The position numbers were made by a program, and so were the translations under genes. From positions 56,460 through 120,459 of the forward strand of contig JBILYK010000002.1 in assembly GCA_044377735.1 (NCBI GenBank): a DNA stretch of 64,000 nucleotides. The letters run 5' to 3'. Every line of letters begins with the position of its first letter. Within the stretch, counting starts at the first letter, position 1. Below are positions 16,419 to 25,873 of this stretch, in pieces. The DNA is from Tabrizicola_A sp044377735. Lineage in GTDB: Bacteria > Pseudomonadota > Alphaproteobacteria > Rhodobacterales > Rhodobacteraceae. The notes under the pieces are model-generated. The model was not told the origin of the DNA. It made no database searches and saw nothing but the letters and a program-made list of their open reading frames with translations.

Positions 16419-18434
16419 TCAGAGTGCCATTCTGGCTGCCACCGCAGTTTGCGAAGGCAATGGTTGGGCCGTCTCGATCGTCTCCCTGGCCAGCCAAGTC
16501 AGATCATGGATGGCATTTCCATTTGGTTTGAAAGCCAACGGGGCCTCAAGGAAAATCGTTTTGATCTTTTCCAGATCGAAATCTAGGCATGCGGCGTTCA
16601 GATGCTGGAGCATTGGGTGAAGCTTGCTCCAAGACAATGACATCTCGGTTGCGGTCATAATTCTGGGGTGCACGGTGGGCATCGGATTTTCGCCAATCAG
16701 AAGTTCCTCGTAAAGTTTCTCGCCCTTGTTCAGGCCAACAAAGCGAATTCCAATGTCGCCGCTGCGGGTGTCGTTGGAGCCTTCGTCATGCAGGAGGTAT
16801 GGTTTGAGTCCGTGCAACCGGATCATGCTTTCCGCGAGATCAAGGATCTTTACGGGATCACCCATATCCAGAACAAAGACATCCCCACCCCGCGCCATCG
16901 CGCCCGCTTGGATGACCAGCTGCGCCGCCTCGGGAATGGTCATGAAGTATCGTGTGATATCGGGATGGGTGACCGTAAGAGGTCCACCCTTCTCGATTTG
17001 AGACCGAAAACGCGGCAAGACCGAGCCGGATGAGCCCAGGACATTGCCGAATCGCACCATCGAGAACGTCGTGTGGCCCTTGCGCTGGGCGAACGCCTGA
17101 CAGACCAGTTCTGCCATACGCTTCGACGCCCCCATGAAGTTCGTCGGACGCACCGCCTTGTCGGTCGAGATCAGGATAAAGCTCTCAACCCCCAGATCAG
17201 CCGCCGCCTCGGCCAAAACGAGCGTGCCAAAGACATTGTTACGAATGCCTTCTGTGACGTTTTCCTCAACCAAGACAACATGCTTGTAGGCCGCCGCATG
17301 ATAAACCGTCTGTACGCCAAAGCTCTCTATCACTTCCCGCACGCGGCGCGAATTCTGGACTGATCCGAGCACCCCTCGCACCGTTGCCGCACGACCAATG
17401 GCCGACAGGGTTTCGCGCAGCTCATGCGTGATCGAGTACAGCGCGAACTCCGACAGTTCGAACAGGATGATTTCGGTGGGCGCGAATTGTATGATCTGGC
17501 GGCAAAGCTCGCTGCCGATCGATCCGCCAGCGCCCGTCACCATGACGACTTTGCCGGTGATGTTGCGTTGCATCAGGTCTTCGCGTGGCGGCACGGCATC
17601 ACGACCGAGCAGGTCTTCGGGGCTGATCTGGCGCAGCTCGCTGACCGTCGCGCGGCCCGAGACAATGTCGGCGATTCCGGGGATCGTCTTCACCTGGAGA
17701 CCAAGCTTGCCGACCTCTTCCACGATCTCGCGCCGCCGCGACCGCGAAGCGCTCGGGACAGCCAAGAGAATCGACGCCACGCCCATATCCTCCACCACCT
17801 GCGCAATCCGATCCGGCGCAAAGACGGTACGACCACTGATCACGGCGCCGTGCAGCGTCGGATCGTCATCAAAGAACGCCAACGGGAGATAGTCTTGCCC
17901 ATTCTGCAACGCGTCCTTCAATTGGCGTCCCGCTTCGCCCGCGCCATAGATGGCGACAGGTATGCGCGCGCTTCTTGCAAGCGACTGAAACATCGCCCGG
18001 GCAACAAAGCGAAGCCCGCCAGCCGAAACGAACAGCAAAAGCGCGTAGATTCCTGGAACAGACCGGGGCAACGGGGCCGAAAGCAGCGCAGCCGTCAGGA
18101 ACAGGAACGCAGCTGACAAGATCACTCCGCAGCCGATCGCACGCAGGACCTGCCCACTGATAAACCGCAAGATCGAGCGGTAAAGGCCGAAGGCGAAAAA
18201 CATCAGAATGGTTGCTGGCACGCAGATCAGAACCATAAGCCAGATCGAAAAATTTCCAAGGAAAGCAAAGCTCTCAAGGCGCAACGCCATGGCGACGACG
18301 AAACAGGCGATGACAAGAACACTGTCCGCACACATCTGCAAAAGCCGTTTCTCGGCGCGACCCAGTCGCAAAAGCCCTGCGAAAGACGGCAAAACAGCGT
18401 CAGTCATGTCTGGCATGGCCGTGACTGCTTTCAC
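16419..18434 (-). CDS. Polysaccharide biosynthesis nucleotide-sugar 4,6-dehydratase (CapD/WbpM type)
   Basis: This is a large membrane dehydratase, about 671 residues. Four N-terminal hydrophobic segments (about 20-140) precede a CoA-binding-like region with IYGAGEAGRQLKDAL. A short-chain dehydrogenase domain follows with VVMVTGAGGSIGSELCRQI and TDKAVRPTNFMGASKRMAEL (catalytic Met/Lys). Members convert UDP-GlcNAc to UDP-4-keto-6-deoxy sugars. Start is uncertain: GTG 18434 has GGAG six bases upstream on its strand; ATG 18416 and 18407 are alternatives. It faces away from the exopolysaccharide operon and probably supplies the keto-sugar for the aminotransferase at 34305. Confidence 0.9.
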   Translation of the reverse strand: MKAVTAMPDMTDAVLPSFAGLLRLGRAEKRLLQMCADSVLVIACFVVAMALRLESFAFLGNFSIWLMVLICVPATILMFFAFGLYRSILRFISGQVLRAIGCGVILSAAFLFLTAALLSAPLPRSVPGIYALLLFVSAGGLRFVARAMFQSLARSARIPVAIYGAGEAGRQLKDALQNGQDYLPLAFFDDDPTLHGAVISGRTVFAPDRIAQVVEDMGVASILLAVPSASRSRRREIVEEVGKLGLQVKTIPGIADIVSGRATVSELRQISPEDLLGRDAVPPREDLMQRNITGKVVMVTGAGGSIGSELCRQIIQFAPTEIILFELSEFALYSITHELRETLSAIGRAATVRGVLGSVQNSRRVREVIESFGVQTVYHAAAYKHVVLVEENVTEGIRNNVFGTLVLAEAAADLGVESFILISTDKAVRPTNFMGASKRMAELVCQAFAQRKGHTTFSMVRFGNVLGSSGSVLPRFRSQIEKGGPLTVTHPDITRYFMTIPEAAQLVIQAGAMARGGDVFVLDMGDPVKILDLAESMIRLHGLKPYLLHDEGSNDTRSGDIGIRFVGLNKGEKLYEELLIGENPMPTVHPRIMTATEMSLSWSKLHPMLQHLNAACLDFDLEKIKTIFLEAPLAFKPNGNAIHDLTWLARETIETAQPLPSQTAVAARMAL

Positions 18435-19028
18435 GACCGTCTCCGTCACGCACCAAGCTGAACAGAAACGAGTGCCTTGCGCCTTGCGGACAGACGCTAG
18501 CATGACAAGGCGGCCTGGCCGAATGCCGATGAATCACAGTGGAAAAAATCCCGATAAGAAATAATGGCATGAATAAATTTGAAATATCTTGATTCGAATG
18601 ACACGATCTATACCCGCAATCGTGCCCATGGTTAAGGGGATGCGGAAACAGATTCTTCTTGGAAGCCTGGACGAGCAGGGTCCGATGACAGGGCGCTGGG
18701 CCCAAGATGCCCAGAATGCAAGCGCGATGCGTCAGTCGAAATGTGGTTTGCGAGTGTCGCAGCTGCCCGATACGCTTGGGATCGATGGGACCGCTTTTTG
18801 CAAGCGGTGCAGCCCGGTCGTCATGCTCTTAGCATCCAGCCTTAGTCGCCGTTGGTTATAGCATGTTGAACAAAAAGGGCAGAACTGAGCATGGACATGA
18901 CCGAACGGATGGATTAAACGCCAAGCGAATTGTTAGGCCTGATTTTGTGGGATGCCGTAGATTGTTATGGCCCCCGAACCATTATTGACACAGCCGCTTG
19001 GGTGCGGATGGAGTGCGAATAGATTTAC
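18435..19028. other. Long intergenic region before the exopolysaccharide genes
   Basis: This 594-base gap separates the divergent dehydratase gene and the export-protein gene. I see no convincing gene in it; short open frames lack family-like sequence and ribosome sites. The dehydratase-proximal part (18541-18600) is A/T-rich, and TTGACA (18985-18990) is a consensus -35 hexamer 39 bases before the export gene, but no good -10 sits at 16-18 bases. It most likely carries both promoters and regulatory sites. No ops (GGCGGTAG) element was seen. Confidence 0.6.
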
Positions 19029-20075
19029 ATGCCCCGCGTTTTCTCATCACTTCTTTTCGCCTTGACTCTAAGCGCTTGCGGCGATGCCGCGTTGAATTTC
19101 CCCATCACCAAAGCTGGGCAGGCGCAGCTGGACGGCATCACGATCATCAGGTTGGATCAAAGCTATTCCGGTCATGCCGACCCCCTGCACAGCGGGCATG
19201 CTGTGACCAACCTACCTGCCGTGCCTCGCAGTGAGTATCTCATCGGTGCTGGTGATGTGATCTCGATCTTTGTCTTCGACCAACCGGAACTGGCAGTCCC
19301 GACTGGTGCCGATACGATAACAACGGGCTATCTCGTGCGATCAGATGGGAACCTGACCTTCCCATTCATCGGCACAGTCGAGGCCCGCGGCCAGACAGTC
19401 GAGGATCTGCGCCTGGAGCTTGTCCGCCGCCTTAGCGAGTTCTTCCCAGAGCCTCAGGTCGATGTCCGTGTGGCGGAATTTGCCTCACAGAAAGTCGTCG
19501 TCGGCGGTGAGGTGGCGAAACCTAATACACAATTTGTCCAGACTTCTTCATTGACCTTGCTCGAGGCGATTAACGCAGCTGGTGGCTTCAAGAAAGACGC
19601 CGACATGCAGGCAATTTCCGTTCGCCGCGGCGGTCAGAATTACCGCGTCGATCTGGAGGGTTATCTGTCCGGATCTGTTGCGCAGAATAATCCCATTCTC
19701 GCCGGTGGGGATGTGGTGTCGGTCCCCCGCAAAACCATCCGCGAGGCCTATCTCTTGGGCGAAGTTTCCAAGCCAGCAACGGTTGATCTGACCGAAACGC
19801 CTGTCTCCCTGACGCAAGCGCTGTCAAAGCAAGGTGGCCTTAACCATTTGCGCGCAGATGCCAGGGGCGTCTTCGTTTTCCGTGTGATGGACGGCAAGAC
19901 GACCGTCTTCCAGCTCGATACTTCCAACCCCGAAGGATACCTGATCGGTACGCGCTTTGCGCTGCATCCGATGGACGTCATCTATGTGACGAGGGCGCCG
20001 ATCCAGCGTTGGAATGACGCCATCAGCCGCTTTCTGCCGTCTGTGAATGCAAATCGCGCGGTTCGGACTCTTTGA
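19029..20075 (+). CDS. Polysaccharide export lipoprotein, Wza-like
   Basis: The 348-residue protein begins with a lipoprotein signal peptide ending LTLSAC (Cys17 as the lipidation site). A poly-export domain follows at about 68-150 (RSEYLIGAGDVISIFVFDQP...), then two SLBB-like beta-grasp domains (KVVVGGEVAKPNTQFV and AYLLGEVSKPATVDL). Proteins of this type form the outer-membrane channel for capsule or exopolysaccharide. The C-terminal FVFRVMDGKTTVFQLD strand and the final stretch fit Wza-family anchors. It is the first gene of the rightward operon, followed directly by phosphatase and tyrosine-kinase genes. Confidence 0.95.
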   Translation: MPRVFSSLLFALTLSACGDAALNFPITKAGQAQLDGITIIRLDQSYSGHADPLHSGHAVTNLPAVPRSEYLIGAGDVISIFVFDQPELAVPTGADTITTGYLVRSDGNLTFPFIGTVEARGQTVEDLRLELVRRLSEFFPEPQVDVRVAEFASQKVVVGGEVAKPNTQFVQTSSLTLLEAINAAGGFKKDADMQAISVRRGGQNYRVDLEGYLSGSVAQNNPILAGGDVVSVPRKTIREAYLLGEVSKPATVDLTETPVSLTQALSKQGGLNHLRADARGVFVFRVMDGKTTVFQLDTSNPEGYLIGTRFALHPMDVIYVTRAPIQRWNDAISRFLPSVNANRAVRTL

Positions 20076-20090
20076 ATGACGGGGCAAGCG

Positions 20091-20537
20091 ATGTTTCAAT
20101 CCATTCTTGTGGTCTGCATCGGAAACATCTGCAGATCTCCTGTTGGCGAACGGGCGCTTTCTACTGGCTTGCCCAAGCTCAAAGTCGGCTCAGCGGGTCT
20201 TCATGCAATGACCGGCTATCCAGCGGATGCAGAAGCGACTGAGGCTGCACGAAGGCATGGCGTCGAACTTGATGGCCATATCTCGCGTATGTTGACCCCG
20301 TCCCTTGGCTCCGAGCACGATCTTATTCTTGTCATGGAACGGTCGCACAGGCGTGAAATTGCAGAGCGTTTTCCACAGCTTGTCGGACGAACCATGCTTT
20401 ACGGCCAATGGCTTGATGGCGGAACAGACGTCCCAGACCCCTATCGCAAACCCGCCTTGGTCCATGAACAGACTGTTTCGCTGATCCTTCGTGCAAGCGC
20501 GGAATGGGTTGCCCGTCTGGGCGGGAAAGCAGGTTGA
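20091..20537 (+). CDS. Low-molecular-weight protein tyrosine phosphatase, Wzb-like
   Basis: The roughly 148-residue protein carries the P-loop CIGNICRS (catalytic C9, R15, form Cx5R) at the N-terminus and VPDPYRK with the general-acid Asp near the C-terminus. In group 1 exopolysaccharide systems this enzyme dephosphorylates the C-terminal tyrosines of the Wzc kinase, encoded immediately downstream here. Start ATG 20091 gives the usual short lead before the P-loop; an in-frame ATG at 20076, touching the upstream stop, is also possible. The stop lies one base before the kinase ATG. Confidence 0.93.
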   Translation: MFQSILVVCIGNICRSPVGERALSTGLPKLKVGSAGLHAMTGYPADAEATEAARRHGVELDGHISRMLTPSLGSEHDLILVMERSHRREIAERFPQLVGRTMLYGQWLDGGTDVPDPYRKPALVHEQTVSLILRASAEWVARLGGKAG

Positions 20538-20538
20538 A

Positions 20539-22734
20539 ATGATGATGAAGAAGCCCGAACCTGCCGCGCGAGAGCCAGTGCCTGATGAGATCGACCTCGG
20601 GGAACTTTTCGCGACCCTCTGGGCGGGAAAGCGAACCATTGCTGCCGCGGTGACAGGCTGTTTCGTGCTCTCCGTGGCTTATCTCTGGCTTACTCCGCCA
20701 ACGTATGAGGCGAATGCAATGCTTCAAATTCAGGCCGGCCAGGGCACGCTTGCTTTGCCGTCCTCGGTCGGCGCGCTGATTGGGGGTGAAAGCTCTAGCA
20801 CCTTGGCAGAGCTTGAGATTATTCGTTCGCGGCAGGTTCTGGGGCGTGCTGCGGCCGACCTCAGGCTTGAATGGGTGGCGAAACCGATGCGCGCGCCTGT
20901 CATCGGCTATGCGATGGCCACCCGCGACTTACCTTGGCCAGATTGGGGCGTCTTGGCCGCCTATGCCCGCAAGGGCGACGCGATCACCCTGTCCTATCTG
21001 GAAGTCCCCCCTGAATGGGTGGATCAAGAGATGGTGATGGTAAAGACGTCTTCGCACGGCTTCTCGATCACCTTGCCTGACGGCACGGAAAGGGAGGGCA
21101 CCGTTGGTGTGCTTTTGTCTGACAAAGAGCGGGGCATCGCCATTCAGGTCGCGCGCCTGGACGGCGAGGTGGGGCGGTCTTATTCAATCGTGCATCTGAC
21201 CGAACTTGGCGCGATCTCTCGCCTGTCGAAGCGCTTGGGCGTGTCCGAACGCGGCCGCGAAACCGGGATCGTCACGGTTAATCTGCGCGGTCAGGACCGC
21301 GAGGAAACGGCGACCCAATTGGCTGCAATCATCCGCGCCTATGCCGAGCAGAACATTACGCAAGGCGCAGCCGAGGCTCGCAAGGCGCTTGGATTTCTTG
21401 AAAGCCAGATTCCCACAAGCGAGGTTGCCGTTGAGGCTGCCGAAAAAGCCCTGAACGATTATCGCGCGGCACAAAATTCGGTCGATCTCGAATTTGAGAC
21501 GCAAAGCCTCCTGACCGAGACGATGGTGATCGAAGCCGAACTGCGCCAGCTTGTCCTGAGGGAAGAGGAAATAAAGGAAAAATATACCCCGAACCATCCG
21601 GTCTATCGCCAACTGCTAGAGCAAAGGCAGGCCCTGCAAGACCGCCTTGTTGAATTGCAGGCAGGGATCACGAACCTGCCCGAAACCCAGCGGGAAGTGG
21701 TCAACCTGACGCGCAATCTGGAACTGGCCCAAGCAAGCTACGTTGAGCTTATCAATCGTGCGCAAGAACTGCGCGTTCTCAGCGCAAGCCAGATCGGATC
21801 TGTGCGCGTCGTGGATCAAGCAGTGACAATGCTTGAACAAGTCGCGCCGCGGCGGGCGTCCATTATGGGAATCGCACTTGTGTTTGGGGGCATTCTCGGT
21901 TTTGGCATCGTCCTGCTGCGCAACTGGCTGCGGCGTGGCATCGACAGCGTCAGTGAGATTGAACGCCTTGGGCTGCCTGTCTTTGCCACGGTCAACAGTT
22001 ATTCAGGGCAGGTCAAGTACACGGCGGGACGTCTTGCGCTCATTGCCCGAGACGACCCCGAAGATGTTGTGGTCGAGGCGCTGCGCTCTTTGCGAACCAG
22101 CCTGCATTTCGGGATGCTGGATGCGCGGTCGAAGTCGATCGTTGTAACAAGTGCCGCGCCGGGCGCAGGCAAGTCTTTCATCTCTGCAAACCTTGCCTGC
22201 GTTGCGGCCCAGGCTGGACAGAAGGTTTGCCTGATTGACGCCGATATGCGGCGGGGCACGCTGCGCAAGTACTTCGGATTGCCGAAAAAGTTACCCGGTC
22301 TGACCGACTATCTGTCTGATGCGGTTGAACTCGGTGCAGTCTTGCGGGACAGTGAAATCAACAACCTGTCCTTGATCGTGACGGGAGCCTTCCCGCCAAA
22401 CCCATCTGAACTTCTGATGCGCGACAGGCTTGCCGAACTCATCTCAGAGCTCGACGGCCGCTTCGATCTGGTGATTTTCGACGCACCTCCGATGCTTGCC
22501 GTCACCGACGCGGCTATCATCGGGCGTAAGGCTGGATCAGTGATTGGGGTTGCTCGGCATCTGGTGACGCCAGTCGATGAACTGGAGGCCGTGCGAAAGA
22601 CGCTTGACGCTGCCGGCGTGTCATTGAAGGGAATAGTCTTCAACGGCTATGATCCCCGGCGGGCGAAGGGCGGGCACAGTGGCTATGGCTACGGAAACCG
22701 CTATGCTTATAATCGGTCCGAGCAAAGCGAATGA
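20539..22734 (+). CDS. Wzc-like polysaccharide co-polymerase tyrosine autokinase
   Basis: The roughly 731-residue inner-membrane protein has a Wzz-type chain-length domain flanked by transmembrane helices near residues 35-55 and 440-460, with a long coiled-coil periplasmic section between. The cytoplasmic BY-kinase domain shows Walker A SAAPGAGKSFIS, Walker A' LIDADMRRGT and Walker B LVIFDAPPML. The tail has a tyrosine cluster (SGYGYGNRYAYNR) for autophosphorylation. It controls chain length and export with the Wza-like protein. Start: three ATGs in a row at 20539-20547 lie directly after the phosphatase stop; the first is used. Confidence 0.95.
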   Translation: MMMKKPEPAAREPVPDEIDLGELFATLWAGKRTIAAAVTGCFVLSVAYLWLTPPTYEANAMLQIQAGQGTLALPSSVGALIGGESSSTLAELEIIRSRQVLGRAAADLRLEWVAKPMRAPVIGYAMATRDLPWPDWGVLAAYARKGDAITLSYLEVPPEWVDQEMVMVKTSSHGFSITLPDGTEREGTVGVLLSDKERGIAIQVARLDGEVGRSYSIVHLTELGAISRLSKRLGVSERGRETGIVTVNLRGQDREETATQLAAIIRAYAEQNITQGAAEARKALGFLESQIPTSEVAVEAAEKALNDYRAAQNSVDLEFETQSLLTETMVIEAELRQLVLREEEIKEKYTPNHPVYRQLLEQRQALQDRLVELQAGITNLPETQREVVNLTRNLELAQASYVELINRAQELRVLSASQIGSVRVVDQAVTMLEQVAPRRASIMGIALVFGGILGFGIVLLRNWLRRGIDSVSEIERLGLPVFATVNSYSGQVKYTAGRLALIARDDPEDVVVEALRSLRTSLHFGMLDARSKSIVVTSAAPGAGKSFISANLACVAAQAGQKVCLIDADMRRGTLRKYFGLPKKLPGLTDYLSDAVELGAVLRDSEINNLSLIVTGAFPPNPSELLMRDRLAELISELDGRFDLVIFDAPPMLAVTDAAIIGRKAGSVIGVARHLVTPVDELEAVRKTLDAAGVSLKGIVFNGYDPRRAKGGHSGYGYGNRYAYNRSEQSE

Positions 22735-22960
22735 CGCAACAAAGGCAGCCTCCGAAAAGCTCGTCTGAACGAAGGATGGCCGGGGACGCGCCACCACTCG
22801 GGAAACTTCGCGGTGGAAGTCAGTACGGGCTTGTGTCAACTTAAAGGCCGACGACATAGGCACTGTTTAGACCCTGTTGAATACCAATGTGGGCCTGCTT
22901 ATGGTGTCGTTTAGATTTTTGAGGGGGCAGTATTGAGCCCTTTAAGGAAGATTTTGATAA

Positions 22961-24286
22961 ATGAATTTGAACATTGGCCGAAGGGCCACTCACCTGATTG
23001 ATCTCCTCGAAGACCGACGTGCTGTCGTTGGCGTGTTGGGCATGGGGTACGTAGGTCAGCCGCTCGCATTGCGCTACGCGGAGCTTGGCTACAAGGTTAT
23101 CGGGTTCGACATTGACGCGGAAAAGGTCGTAGAACTGAACGCGGGGCATTCGCATATCGAGCACATCAGCGATGCCGATATCACGCGTGCGAACGCAGCC
23201 GGTATGGAATGCACCACAGATTTCAGCCGCGCCGCCGAGGCGGATGCGTTGATCCTCTGCGTGCCGACACCCTTGAACAAATATCGTGAACCTGACCTGA
23301 GTTATGTCGTTAACACAATCGAGTCCATCGTCCCCTATCTGCGCGCTGGGCAGGTGGTATCGTTGGAAAGCACGACCTATCCCGGCACGACTGAAGAGGA
23401 ATTGCTGCCCCGCATCACAGCAGGCGGGCTGACTGTCGGTGAGGACATCTTTCTGGTCTACTCGCCGGAACGCGAAGACCCCGGTAATGCGCATTTCACC
23501 ACGCACACAATCCCCAAGGTCGTCGGCGGCCACACTCTGCTCTGCCTTGAAGTCGGCAAGGCGCTTTATGGACAGGCAATCGACCGGATTGTACCAGTCA
23601 GTTCTACCAAAGCCGCAGAGATGACGAAGCTTCTTGAAAACATCCACCGTGCTGTGAACATCGGCCTGGTGAACGAGATGAAAATCGTGGCCGACAGGAT
23701 GGGTATCGACATCTTTGAGGTCATTGACGCGGCCGCGACCAAGCCCTTTGGCTTCACTGCCTATTACCCCGGTCCCGGACTTGGCGGGCACTGCATCCCA
23801 ATAGATCCCTTCTATCTCACATGGAAGGCGCGCGAATACGGGCTACACACCCGCTTCATCGAGCTGTCGGGCGAGGTCAACCGCGCGATGCCTGAATATG
23901 TCGTTGGCAAGGTTACAATGGCCCTGAACGACCGCTGTAAGGCGTTGAATGGCAGCAGACTCCTTGTGCTTGGGATCGCCTACAAGAAGAACGTGGACGA
24001 CATGCGCGAAAGCCCCGCCGTCGAGGTGATGGAGCTGTTGCGTGCCGCAGGCGCAGACGTGGCCTATTCAGACCCGCATGTTCCGGTCTTTCCAAAGATG
24101 CGTGAACACCATTTTAACCTGGCTTCGATCTCGCTGACGCCGCAAGCCGTCGCCAGTTACGATGCCGTCGTCCTCACCACCGACCACGCGAAATTCGATT
24201 ATGAGATGGTCCGCACGCATGCGCAGGTCATCATCGACAGCCGCGGGGTTTACCGCACGGCAGCTGATAACATCGTAAAGGCATAA
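22961..24286 (+). CDS. UDP-N-acetylglucosamine 6-dehydrogenase (WbpA/WlbA-pathway type)
   Basis: The 441-residue nucleotide-sugar dehydrogenase has an N-terminal Rossmann segment VVGVLGMGYVGQPLALRYAE, a C-terminal binding domain (RLLVLGIAYKKNVDDMRESP), and the catalytic cysteine in GPGLGGHCIPIDPFYL. STTYPGTTEE matches the UDP-GlcNAc-specific subgroup (WbpA) rather than UDP-glucose or ManNAc enzymes. It oxidises the C6 alcohol to a uronic acid. The next gene is a WbpB-like oxidoreductase and the WbpE- and WbpD-like genes follow, giving a UDP-GlcNAc(3NAc)A route. AAGGAAG serves as ribosome site. It is 226 bases after the kinase gene. Confidence 0.93.
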   Translation: MNLNIGRRATHLIDLLEDRRAVVGVLGMGYVGQPLALRYAELGYKVIGFDIDAEKVVELNAGHSHIEHISDADITRANAAGMECTTDFSRAAEADALILCVPTPLNKYREPDLSYVVNTIESIVPYLRAGQVVSLESTTYPGTTEEELLPRITAGGLTVGEDIFLVYSPEREDPGNAHFTTHTIPKVVGGHTLLCLEVGKALYGQAIDRIVPVSSTKAAEMTKLLENIHRAVNIGLVNEMKIVADRMGIDIFEVIDAAATKPFGFTAYYPGPGLGGHCIPIDPFYLTWKAREYGLHTRFIELSGEVNRAMPEYVVGKVTMALNDRCKALNGSRLLVLGIAYKKNVDDMRESPAVEVMELLRAAGADVAYSDPHVPVFPKMREHHFNLASISLTPQAVASYDAVVLTTDHAKFDYEMVRTHAQVIIDSRGVYRTAADNIVKA

Positions 24287-24290
24287 GATT

Positions 24291-25241
24291 ATGAAGAGAT
24301 TTGCCCTCGTCGGTGCTGCCGGCTATATCGCGCCGCGGCATATGAAGGCGATCCGCGACACCGGAAATAACTTGGTCGCCGCCATGGACGTGAACGACTC
24401 GGTTGGCATCTTGGACAGCCACTTCCCCGACGCTCATTTCTTCACGGATTTCGAACTTTTTGATGCGCATGTGAACGCTGAACGGCGTGCAGGAAGCGCG
24501 CTTGATTACGTATCCATTGCTTCGCCGAATTTCCTGCATTCGGCCCATATGCAATGGGCGCTGCGCAGTGGCGCGGATGCGATTTGCGAAAAGCCACTTG
24601 TCCTGAATCCCGACCAGATCGACGAGTTAAAGACGGTCGAAACAGAGACGGGCCGCAAGATCCACACCATCCTGCAACTGCGCCTGCACCCCGCCATCCT
24701 TGCGCTGCGCGACCGTGTCGCCCAGATGCCCCAGAACCAGAAGGTGGATGTAGACCTGACCTACATCACCTCGCGCGGGAACTGGTATCTGAAAAGCTGG
24801 AAGGGCGCACCCGAGAAGTCAGGCGGGATCGCAACCAACATCGGGGTGCATTTCTTCGATATGCTGCATTTCGTCTATGGCGGGCTGCAGTCGAGCGAGC
24901 TGCACATGGTCAGTCTTGCCAAGGCCGCGGGCTTCTTGGAATACGAACGCGCCCGCGTCCGCTGGTTCCTCTCGATCGACGTGGATGACGTGCCCGTGGC
25001 CGAACGGGCGAAGGGCAGGCGCACTTGGCGCGCACTGGTGGCCGACGGGGCGGATATCGAATTCTCAGACGGATTCACCGACCTGCACACCCGTATCTAC
25101 GAGGAGATCCTCGCCGGCCGAGGCTACGGGGTCGAAGCCAACCGCGCTGCGATCGAGACCGTCGCGGGGTTGCGTGGGGTCGCCCCGGTGGCGGGAGGTG
25201 ACCGGGTGCATCCGTTCGCGCGGGGGCCTGAGCAATGTTGA
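24291..25241 (+). CDS. Gfo/Idh/MocA oxidoreductase, WbpB/WlbA-like UDP-GlcNAcA 3-dehydrogenase
   Basis: The 316-residue protein opens FALVGAAGYIAPRHMKAIRD, the NAD-binding glycine motif in the form seen in WbpB/WlbA. It contains the family signature ICEKPLVLNPDQIDEL with the catalytic Lys. KSGGIATNIGVHFFDMLHF ('EKSGG...GVHFFD') supplies the conserved Asp and His. The enzyme would oxidise C3 of UDP-N-acetylglucosaminuronic acid to the 3-keto form that the DegT aminotransferase at 27317 then aminates. The gap to the dehydrogenase gene is four bases. Its stop overlaps the PIG-L gene start by seven bases. Confidence 0.92.
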   Translation: MKRFALVGAAGYIAPRHMKAIRDTGNNLVAAMDVNDSVGILDSHFPDAHFFTDFELFDAHVNAERRAGSALDYVSIASPNFLHSAHMQWALRSGADAICEKPLVLNPDQIDELKTVETETGRKIHTILQLRLHPAILALRDRVAQMPQNQKVDVDLTYITSRGNWYLKSWKGAPEKSGGIATNIGVHFFDMLHFVYGGLQSSELHMVSLAKAAGFLEYERARVRWFLSIDVDDVPVAERAKGRRTWRALVADGADIEFSDGFTDLHTRIYEEILAGRGYGVEANRAAIETVAGLRGVAPVAGGDRVHPFARGPEQC

Positions 25242-25873
25242 CAGGCTTTCGTCGGGTTCTGGTTCTAGCACCCCATACGGATGACGGCGAATTGGGTGCG
25301 GGTGCCACCCTGCATCGGCTGAGCGGCCAGGGTGCCACACTGCATTACGTGGCCTTTTCGGGCTGTGAGGAATCCGTACCCATCGGGTTCCCCCGCGACA
25401 TCCTGCGCCATGAAGTGATCGAGGCGACTGCCTGCCTGGGCTTCGCCGAGGACAACGTGCGCGTGCTGAATTACAAGGTGCGCCGGTTCAATGAGGCGCG
25501 GCAGGACATCCTCGAGGATATGGTCGCCTTGCGCCGTGCACTCGATCCCGATCTGGTGCTGATGCCGTCGCTTCAAGACGTGCACCAGGACCACGGCGTG
25601 ATCGCCCAAGAAGGGCGGCGTGCTTTCAAGAATTCCACATTGCTCAGTTATGAACTGCCGTGGAACTCGTTCGGGTGTGAGCCTACGGCGTTCGTGGGGA
25701 TCGCGCGCGAGGACCTTGATGCAAAGATCGCGTCGATGGCGCATTATCGCTCGCAGGGGCATCGGCCCTACACGCAGCCTGAGGTGATCGATTCCTGGGC
25801 CCGTTTTCGTGGGTTGTCCGGGGCGGGCATCTGGGCCGAAGCCTTCGAGGTGGTGCGATGGTTTACCCGTTGA
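25235..25873 (+). CDS. PIG-L family deacetylase
   Basis: The 212-residue LmbE/PIG-L protein has the zinc-binding motif LAPHTDDGELGAGATL near its N-terminus (H and both D kept) and DVHQDHGVIAQEGRRAF carrying the third metal ligand. Members remove N-acetyl groups from GlcNAc-type substrates. It is embedded between the WbpB-like and acyltransferase genes, with overlaps on both sides (7 and 16 bases). A role in deacetylating a sugar nucleotide or a nascent glycan before re-acylation is therefore likely. A deacetylase in the middle of a diacetamido-uronate pathway is unusual; the substrate is inferred. Confidence 0.88.
   Translation: MLTGFRRVLVLAPHTDDGELGAGATLHRLSGQGATLHYVAFSGCEESVPIGFPRDILRHEVIEATACLGFAEDNVRVLNYKVRRFNEARQDILEDMVALRRALDPDLVLMPSLQDVHQDHGVIAQEGRRAFKNSTLLSYELPWNSFGCEPTAFVGIAREDLDAKIASMAHYRSQGHRPYTQPEVIDSWARFRGLSGAGIWAEAFEVVRWFTR

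Noticed and set aside
18589..18861. Open frame of 90 codons in the gap before the export gene
   Set aside because: No ribosome site, no hydrophobic or domain pattern, and it sits in a region expected to hold promoters.
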